From Synergistaceae bacterium (lineage in GTDB: Bacteria; Synergistota; Synergistia; Synergistales; Synergistaceae): a DNA stretch of 8,233 nucleotides. Positions 1 to 5,451 of this stretch are shown piece by piece. Position 1 is the stretch's first letter. Each line of letters starts with the position of its first letter. Where the stretch lies: NCBI GenBank assembly GCA_012513245.1, contig JAAZCN010000240.1, positions 1 through 8,233 on the forward strand, written 5' to 3'. Under the pieces are notes generated by a model that was not told the DNA's origin, searched no databases, and worked only from the letters and a program-made list of their open reading frames with translations. Both the position numbers and the translations under genes were made by a program.

Positions 1-228
1 GCACCTACCTGTTGGACAAGCCTGTTGGAGGACGCAGAGATAAGCAATTTCAGATGGCACGATCTCAGACACACATTTGACGCCACGCTGGCAAACAACA
101 ACGTGCCTCTGCCTACCCTTCAGGCGCTTATGGGGCACGCGAACATCAGGACCACGTCACTGTACCTTCACGCTACCGATGAACAGAAAAAATCGGCAGT
201 AGACCTGCTTGAGCGGGCTTACGCCTAA
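1..228 (+). CDS. Tyrosine recombinase / phage-type integrase, C-terminal part (5' end outside the window)
   Basis: The reading frame is open from base 1, so the gene starts upstream of the window; the TTG at base 25 is an internal codon, not a convincing start. The visible 75 residues hold most of the catalytic end of a tyrosine recombinase. They contain the HxxR box (HDLRHT), the second histidine box (LMGHANI) and the nucleophile tyrosine box (TTSLYLHA), in the usual order and at XerC/XerD-like spacing, followed by a short acidic and basic helix. Proteins of this family cut and rejoin DNA through a covalent 3'-phosphotyrosine link and move phages, islands or integrons. All active-site residues expected in this part are present, so the enzyme could be active if its N-terminal part is intact. 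A second integrase-like gene with its own strong SD starts 21 bp after its stop, so the two are probably co-transcribed. Family assignment is firm; the specific element and att site cannot be told. Confidence 0.9.
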   Translation, partial: APTCWTSLLEDAEISNFRWHDLRHTFDATLANNNVPLPTLQALMGHANIRTTSLYLHATDEQKKSAVDLLERAYA

Positions 229-234
229 AATAAG

Positions 235-243
235 AAGGAGGAG
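235..243 (+). promoter_or_regulatory. Strong Shine-Dalgarno site for the second integrase-like gene
   Basis: AAGGAGGAG sits 6 bases before the ATG at 250. It is a near-perfect anti-16S match and fixes the start of the downstream gene. Confidence 0.8.
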
Positions 244-249
244 ATCAAT

Positions 250-1188
250 ATGTCGTCAAAAGGAAAAAAGTTTGGAACCTTAACGGAAGAGTGGGTTAGA
301 GTAAAAACTGAAACAGTTATAAACGTAAAACAAAGAGATACTCTTTACAAGTGGCTAATAAATTATATTTTGCCGGAACTTGGGAACAAACCCTATAACG
401 TCTATAACTATAAGGCTATGCAAAATATCTTAGAAAAGCTTAAGTCAACGCCCGAAACGGCGAAAAGAGTAAGAGGAATTTGTGCCGAGATCTATATGTT
501 CGGTTCAAAATATGACCCGATATGCAGCGCTATCAGCAGGGATGTACGAAATATGGAGGTAGTGGTCGAGGATCAGGATAAAAAGAGAAAATTCCTTGCG
601 TCCTCAGCTGATATTGATCTGATTCGCAGGATTTACATGACGGCAAAAGAGAGCGATAAAAGCCAGAGGAATATGTGCGCACTTCAGCTGCTCATGCTCA
701 CCTGCGCAAGGCCAAAAAACGTACGTTTTGCCAAGTGGAAAGAGTTCCGTCTGGAGAGAAAGGTATGGCTGACCCCTTCGAAAAGAACTGATAAAGAGGC
801 TGATCACGTTATTCATCTCTCCCGTCAGGCATTAGACCTCCTGGACAGGATAAAAAAACTTAGCCTGGAACCAGAAGACTCTCCTTACCTCTTCCCTGCC
901 GGAGATAATAATGTATTGCCTGATACTGCTTTCGCAAGCGCGATGAAGAAGATGGATGTCGGAAGCGATACCCAGACAGCATTCGGCATGCGTTATTCGG
1001 CTGAAACCATCATGAAGAATGAATATGAATATGGGGCAAAAGACGGCAAGGAACTGCATATCCTGATCCAGACCTTTATGGATGCCGTTGATGCTGAAGG
1101 AAAGCCCCAGTACCCGCCCGAGATTTTTATGAAGCAAAGGGGGGATCTTGCCCAGTGGTGGGCAGATAAACTGGAGGGAATAATATAA
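250..1188 (+). CDS. P4-type integrase-like protein, short and with an altered active site
   Basis: The 312-residue product resembles the core-binding and catalytic parts of P4-type tyrosine integrases, which are usually about 400 residues. The N-terminal arm-binding domain (DUF4102 type) is missing: the protein opens directly with the core-binding fold (about residues 8-100). The catalytic domain covers about 115-312. It shows LTCARPKNVR with Arg154, the VIHLSRQALDLL strand and helix, a YLFPAGD segment, and the family-typical AQWWADKL end. Tyr288 lies 15 residues before Trp303, the same spacing as between nucleophile and QWW in P4-type integrases. The HxxR box reads FGMR, so the His is Phe245 while Arg248 is kept, and the later LAH histidine position appears to be Asp278. 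The family is clear. Activity is doubtful: it may be a weakened integrase, a DNA-binding or directionality partner of the upstream recombinase, or a decaying gene. The long intact frame and strong SD argue against simple decay. Confidence 0.8.
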   Translation: MSSKGKKFGTLTEEWVRVKTETVINVKQRDTLYKWLINYILPELGNKPYNVYNYKAMQNILEKLKSTPETAKRVRGICAEIYMFGSKYDPICSAISRDVRNMEVVVEDQDKKRKFLASSADIDLIRRIYMTAKESDKSQRNMCALQLLMLTCARPKNVRFAKWKEFRLERKVWLTPSKRTDKEADHVIHLSRQALDLLDRIKKLSLEPEDSPYLFPAGDNNVLPDTAFASAMKKMDVGSDTQTAFGMRYSAETIMKNEYEYGAKDGKELHILIQTFMDAVDAEGKPQYPPEIFMKQRGDLAQWWADKLEGII

Positions 1189-1246
1189 TCGGGCAGTTTA
1201 TAACTCTTTAAAGGAAGCTATCAAGGGGATTTAAGTATATAAACAT

Positions 1247-1290
1247 AAAGCAGCAGGAGTCTCTGGCTTAAGGGAGTCTCCTGCTGCTTT
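1247..1290 (+). terminator. Rho-independent terminator-like hairpin after the integrase genes
   Basis: A perfect 13-bp stem (AAAGCAGCAGGAG at 1247-1259 pairing with CTCCTGCTGCTTT at 1278-1290) encloses an 18-base loop that can add about 4 further pairs. It lies about 60 bp after the integrase stop. The T-run is short (TTTGTATA), and a similar sequence follows on the other strand, so it could work in both directions. Confidence 0.7.
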
Positions 1291-1693
1291 GTATAAAATC
1301 TCAAGTGTTTTGTTTAAAAATATTAAAAAATCTATAATCCTGATGAAGGAATATCTTTATAAGTTATGCTGCGTCACTAGGAATTCCCAAGCTAAAAGGC
1401 GGCATATTGAGAATATAACAATTATCAGTGGTGTAAATTTAGACTTGAAATTATAGACAAGCTTAAATTCAGGAAATTAACTGTGTTATCTTTTCTGTGC
1501 TGAGCCAATATTACCTCTCTGTGTAGTTTTGAAGAACTGATCAGACAATTTATCACGGTTATTTTGGCTGGAGCGCAGAACAAGAACGACATAACCGTTG
1601 TATGTTACGATTATGTGCCATAATGAACATCTTATTATAAGAAGATTAACCTTTACTAAAAACACGTGCAAAGCTGGTTGCAATAAGGATTAT

Positions 1694-1699
1694 TATAAT
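1694..1699 (+). promoter_or_regulatory. Possible -10 box for the TerB operon leader
   Basis: TATAAT is a perfect -10 consensus placed about 55 bp before the small leader ORF and about 210 bp before the TerB gene. No good -35 hexamer lies 15-18 bp upstream; TTGCAA at 1678-1683 is only 10 bp away, which is too close. In AT-rich DNA such a box can occur by chance, so this is a weak call. Confidence 0.25.
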
Positions 1700-1734
1700 A
1701 CACGATTACAACTCGAACCCACGAGGGAATATTA

Positions 1735-1825
1735 GTTGAAGGAGAATCGTTACATGAGAACAGGAAGGGGCTCCCCTGCCTGCTTAAGATTTATGTGATA
1801 TCATCCATCAGCTATCCCCTTCAAC
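1735..1825 (+). promoter_or_regulatory. Nested inverted-repeat leader that could hide a ribosome binding site
   Basis: GTTGAAGG (1735-1742) is perfectly complementary to CCTTCAAC (1818-1825). Inside lies a GC-rich hairpin at 1761-1782: CAGG and AGGG pair with CCCT and CCTG around one mismatch and a 4-base loop. The first outer arm overlaps the SD (GAAGGAG, 1738-1744) of the small ORF at 1754-1798, so folding would block its translation. This is the only strongly structured block in an otherwise AT-poor-in-structure gap and lies just before the TerB operon. A leader or attenuation role is inferred from the layout alone. A DNA-level operator or a remnant of another element remains possible. Confidence 0.3.
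1754..1798 (+). CDS. Candidate 14-residue leader peptide
   Basis: The ATG at 1754 lies 9 bases after the SD-like GAAGGAG at 1738-1744. The frame encodes MRTGRGSPACLRFM and ends at TGA 1796-1798, about 105 bp before the TerB gene. The GC-rich hairpin at 1761-1782 is inside the frame and the SD is inside an outer pairing arm, as in translation-sensing leaders. The peptide resembles nothing I recognise, and an ORF this short can arise by chance. Confidence 0.25.
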   Translation: MRTGRGSPACLRFM

Positions 1826-1880
1826 GTTCTTCGATATCCAAGTATATTGCTGGCATTTAAATTTTTTAAAGCGTAATATA

Positions 1881-1893
1881 TATCCTATGGATA
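1881..1893. repeat. Small inverted repeat just before the TerB gene SD
   Basis: TATCC and GGATA are separated by TAT and end one base before the CGGAGAAGGAG SD region of the next gene. It could be an operator half-site pair or a weak hairpin beside the ribosome binding site. It is short enough to be chance. Confidence 0.25.
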
Positions 1894-1906
1894 CGGAGAA
1901 GGAGTG

Positions 1907-4123
1907 ATGACTCTGTTCACACTTTACACTACGGCATTCTTAGTAATAGTGATTCTTTTCATTTTAGGTCTGTTATTTAGTACTGAGACACCTGAAAACC
2001 AAGACTATACTCTTGAAGAAAGCAAGGAATTAACTTCATCAGGTATGACGGGTGTCACTGAATATGTTGATGATCCGATAAAATCTATAACTGGAGAGAA
2101 AAAACGTTCTGATTCTGATTATGTTAAAAAAACTGTAGGGGCATTTGATAGGTTATTTTCTAAATGCCTTACGTCACAGGAGATATTTAAAAAATACACT
2201 CTTTCTGTTGTTCCTCAAGAAGTATTGAAATCAACCAATGTTGAATTTTTGCGTTTCTATCTCCAACATTATTCGAGATTTAAGAATTTCAGTTGGACTA
2301 GAGAACAAGTACGTAATTCACTTTCTGAGCAGATAAAGGTTGATGGTAATAAACTCAAGATGAGTTCTGATAAACCTCGTTACCAAAATCCATGTACAAC
2401 TCTGATAACTATACCTCCAGACAAAGTAAGTGAACCTGAGAACATAGACACCTTCGCAACATTCAATATTGCAGAAGACGAAGAAGTTAATGGAACGGAG
2501 CATACACCTCAGAAAATATTTTTTCGATCTTATGCCCATAAAAAGTATCTGAGTAAGAATCACCACGAACGTTTTAAAAAAATGCGGGCAGTTAAAGATC
2601 TTCAAAACAGGGAACTTTCCGTTGGTGGGATTAGCCTTTCTAGAATTGACGATGCAAGTTTGTTTGTTGCTCAAGCAAAATACATGCAAACTTTTGAGGA
2701 TGACTATACAGGTCATGCAGATTTTCAATGTTACTATCCGACCTATATGAAAATGGATGAAGAACAGCTTCGCACATACTTTACTTGGCGAGCCAAAGTG
2801 AGAAACGGACATGTTGAGGCAACAGACATTTCATATATATTTGTATATATCTACGAATTGCTGAATCTGATCGGTGTAGCATCTGCAGAAGAAGGGATGC
2901 GTCAGTTACTCGCGTTTTGGTCAAGCTATCGTGGTTACAATGATAAAATAGATCGCTATCTTGAAAGATGGATAAAAGATTTCTATGTACACTATAGACT
3001 CAGCTGCTTATATAAAAACATATTAGAGCAATTTCCTGATGGAATATTAGACAAAACTTCCGTACAAGAAGAAGTATACCGGCACAATTATAAAAATAAG
3101 GACACTTATCTGAACCTATTGTCTTCGCATAAATATCTGAAGAGTAATTTCTATGAAAGTGAATACGGATACACACTTATTGAATGTATTCCGTACGTTT
3201 TAGATCGTGTTGATTCTTATCTTGATGAACAAGGCATTTCATTCCCAACTCTCTTGCTGGGCAGCGTAGTAACAAAAGATTGGTGGTCTCCTTTTAATGA
3301 CGCTGTTGTTGATGTTAAAAATCCATCCGATACTGGTTATTCTGTGAAAATAAACTCTGTCGAAGAATATTCCTTTGCAGATGGCAGATGGCGGACAAAA
3401 CATCTTCAAACACACTATCATAATAAATTGCTTGGATATATTATAAAAACTACAGAAGCGGAATTGCGGGAATTAACAGGATATAAAAGGAAACTACAGC
3501 CCAGCATCGGTTCCATCACTTATGATGATATACAGAATAAGCAAGTATTAAGGATTATCAATCATACTGAGTTTACGGATATCATCCGTAGTGTCGTTAA
3601 GGCCCACTTTGCCAATAGTGGTATCCGTCCGCAGGTTTTTAAAATAATTACGCAAGATGTTGAAATACCAATAAAGCCTGTAGAAGAAGTCAAAGTTGAT
3701 TCTAATAAACTGGAAGCGATTCGTTCTGCTGCTACTGAGACTCAGGATCGCTTGCTGATTGATGGTAATGAAAAAGAGCAGATTCAAGCCGAAACAGAAG
3801 TTGCAATTATTGAAGAAATGCATACTATCTCTGCTTCTACTGAGACTGTACAATCAGAAGTCGTTTCACATGACGTAGAAAAAAGCACGCTCTCAAAACC
3901 GCAACACAGTTGTATCTCCATTATTATCAGTGGTCAAAACGTCAATTCCAGAATTGCAGAATTATCAATGGCGTATGGGACATTGCCAGAAGTGTTGATT
4001 GAAGGCATTAATGATTTGCTATTTGAAGTCATCGGAGATAATGTCATTGATTTTTCTGCAGATGTTCCTTCTATCTATGATGACTATCTGGATGATATTA
4101 AGAAACTAATTGAGGAGGACTGA
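1907..4123 (+). CDS. sngA: Membrane-anchored TerB_N/TerB_C protein, Shango SngA-like
   Basis: The 738-residue product has three parts. A hydrophobic segment at about residues 6-24 (YTTAFLVIVILFILGLL) has little charge before it and looks like an uncleaved membrane anchor. An acidic and basic linker with a poorly conserved region follows. A TerB_N domain covers about 240-460, with CYYPTYMKMDEEQLRTYFTW, the RxG turn and the ISYIFVYIYELLNLIGV helix. A TerB_C domain covers about 595-738, opening with VDSNKLEAIRS and ending with LPEVLIEGINDLLFEVIGD; it carries a low-complexity Glu/Thr/Ser insert around 620-665. I do not see a clear central TerB domain. TerB-type proteins belong to tellurite/stress and phage-defence systems; the biochemical role of this family is unknown. 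ATG 1907 is chosen because GGAG at 1895-1898 is 8 bases before it; GTG 1904 is the alternative. The ATPase gene starts 2 bp after its stop. Domain calls are firm; the system role rests on the neighbours. Confidence 0.85.
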   Translation: MTLFTLYTTAFLVIVILFILGLLFSTETPENQDYTLEESKELTSSGMTGVTEYVDDPIKSITGEKKRSDSDYVKKTVGAFDRLFSKCLTSQEIFKKYTLSVVPQEVLKSTNVEFLRFYLQHYSRFKNFSWTREQVRNSLSEQIKVDGNKLKMSSDKPRYQNPCTTLITIPPDKVSEPENIDTFATFNIAEDEEVNGTEHTPQKIFFRSYAHKKYLSKNHHERFKKMRAVKDLQNRELSVGGISLSRIDDASLFVAQAKYMQTFEDDYTGHADFQCYYPTYMKMDEEQLRTYFTWRAKVRNGHVEATDISYIFVYIYELLNLIGVASAEEGMRQLLAFWSSYRGYNDKIDRYLERWIKDFYVHYRLSCLYKNILEQFPDGILDKTSVQEEVYRHNYKNKDTYLNLLSSHKYLKSNFYESEYGYTLIECIPYVLDRVDSYLDEQGISFPTLLLGSVVTKDWWSPFNDAVVDVKNPSDTGYSVKINSVEEYSFADGRWRTKHLQTHYHNKLLGYIIKTTEAELRELTGYKRKLQPSIGSITYDDIQNKQVLRIINHTEFTDIIRSVVKAHFANSGIRPQVFKIITQDVEIPIKPVEEVKVDSNKLEAIRSAATETQDRLLIDGNEKEQIQAETEVAIIEEMHTISASTETVQSEVVSHDVEKSTLSKPQHSCISIIISGQNVNSRIAELSMAYGTLPEVLIEGINDLLFEVIGDNVIDFSADVPSIYDDYLDDIKKLIEED

Positions 4124-4125
4124 AT

Positions 4126-5451
4126 ATGGCGTTTACATTACCGCCCAAACGCATTGCAACTACCGTCATGAATTCTCTCAAGGGCGGTGTCGTGCCAAGA
4201 GATGGGCTTGAATATATCGCGGTTGGCCGTAAAAAAGAAATTGACGCAATATTACATGATGTAGAAATTATTGAAGATGGCGGAGCAGCATTTCGTTTTG
4301 TTGTTGGAAAATATGGCAGCGGCAAAAGCTTTTTGCTGCAAATCATTCGAAATTATGTAATGAAGCGCGGATTCGTCGTTGTCGATGCTGACCTTTCTCC
4401 TGAACGTCGATTAATAGGAGCAAACGGCAAAGGACTTGCAACATACAAAGAGCTTGTCCGTAATATGTCAACAAAGACACGTCCGGATGGTGGAGCTTTA
4501 TCGTTAATTCTTGAAAAATGGATTTCCAACATTCAAACACAACTTATGAGTACTGGCCTTTATGATATTGGGAGCGCGGAGCTCACTCGTGCAGTTACAA
4601 CAAAAATTTACGAAGTAATCAATGAAATTCAAGAGATGGTTCACGGGTTTGATTTTGCCAAGGTCATTTCATTGTACTGGGAAGCATATCGAGAAGGTAA
4701 TGATGATAAAAAGTCCAAAGTGTTAAAGTGGTTTCGAGGAGAATATACAACAAAAACAGAAGCGAGGCAAGAAATTGGCATTAATATTATTATAACGGAT
4801 GAAGACTGGTATGAGTATATAAAGATTCTGGCCTCCTTTATTGCCAGAGCTGGCTACAAAGGAATGTACATTCTTGTTGATGAACTGGTCAACCTTTACA
4901 ACCTTCCATCATCAGTAAGTCGACAAAACAATTATGAGAAAATGCTCACCATGTATAACGATACCATGCAGGGGAAGGCTCATCATATTGGTATTATCAT
5001 GAGCGGCACACCACAATGCATTGAGGATATGCGAAAAGGTGTGTTTAGCTATGAGGCACTCCGCTCCAGACTAGAAACTGGACGATTTTCTACAGAAACT
5101 ACAACAGATATGCTGGCTCCCATTCTCCGACTACAGCCGCTATCCTATGAAGAGATGACGGTACTAATAGAGAAACTGACATTGATCCACGCGGGTCTCT
5201 ATAACTATAAGTCTTCGATAACAACGGATGATCTTGTGTCTTTTCTAAAGGTTGAATATAGTCGTATTGGAACAGGCACAAATATCACACCCAGAGAGAT
5301 TATACGCGATTTTATTGAAGTGCTGAATATCTTAGTGCAAAATCCTTCTGTGACGATTCAATCGATCATAGGCGACGAAACGTTTTCGTTTGCAAAAGAT
5401 GAAACAAACAAGGAAGAAATAGATACAGAGTTTAAAGAGTTTGAATTATGA
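4126..5451 (+). CDS. sngB: BrxD-like (DUF2791) P-loop ATPase, Shango SngB-like
   Basis: This 441-residue protein belongs to the BrxD / DUF2791 family of AAA-like ATPases. Near the N-terminus are the family-typical GGVVPRDGLEYIAVGRKKEI and DGGAAFRFVVGKYGSGKSFL. The Walker A loop is GKYGSGKS (61-68). VVVDADLSPERRL follows at 84-96. Walker B is MYILVDEL (247-254, with Asp252 and Glu253), a sensor-1-like strand IIMSGTP lies at 290-296, and a YEALRSRL segment (309-316) carries possible arginine fingers. A helical C-terminal part includes TPREIIRDFIEVL (388-400), and the end is acidic. Length is normal for the family. It should bind and hydrolyse ATP, probably as a ring or clamp on DNA together with the helicase; this is inference from BREX and Shango relatives. 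SD GAGGAGG (4112-4118) lies 7 bases before the ATG, inside the end of sngA. Its stop overlaps the helicase start by 4 bp, so translation is likely coupled. Confidence 0.9.
   Translation: MAFTLPPKRIATTVMNSLKGGVVPRDGLEYIAVGRKKEIDAILHDVEIIEDGGAAFRFVVGKYGSGKSFLLQIIRNYVMKRGFVVVDADLSPERRLIGANGKGLATYKELVRNMSTKTRPDGGALSLILEKWISNIQTQLMSTGLYDIGSAELTRAVTTKIYEVINEIQEMVHGFDFAKVISLYWEAYREGNDDKKSKVLKWFRGEYTTKTEARQEIGINIIITDEDWYEYIKILASFIARAGYKGMYILVDELVNLYNLPSSVSRQNNYEKMLTMYNDTMQGKAHHIGIIMSGTPQCIEDMRKGVFSYEALRSRLETGRFSTETTTDMLAPILRLQPLSYEEMTVLIEKLTLIHAGLYNYKSSITTDDLVSFLKVEYSRIGTGTNITPREIIRDFIEVLNILVQNPSVTIQSIIGDETFSFAKDETNKEEIDTEFKEFEL

Larger units (their letters stand above)
1189..1903. other. Long intergenic stretch between the integrase genes and the TerB operon
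   Basis: These 715 bp hold no convincing protein gene longer than a leader peptide. The first 100 bp contain the terminator hairpin. From about 1300 to 1690 the sequence is AT-rich; the only open frames there are short, lack a good SD and resemble no family I know. A small odd palindrome (CTTAT-T-ATAAG) lies at 1631-1641. From about 1690 onwards there is a candidate -10 box, a small ORF with SD and nested inverted repeats that could form the leader of the downstream operon. No tRNA, CRISPR or insertion-sequence ends were seen. Confidence 0.6.

Noticed and set aside
1486..1683. A 65-codon - strand frame in the intergenic gap.
   Set aside because: No SD, no recognisable motif and amino acid content typical of random AT-rich DNA.
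1709..1735. On the - strand, CGTGGGTTCGAGT resembles the 5' half of a tRNA T-arm and could mark an att site.
   Set aside because: The 3' half of the T-stem and the acceptor end are missing, and no anticodon or D-arm can be placed upstream. A 13-base match is too little.
2318..2812. A 164-codon - strand frame opposite the TerB-protein gene.
   Set aside because: It is antisense to a well-supported gene, rich in Cys/Phe/Ile as expected of a shadow, and has no SD.
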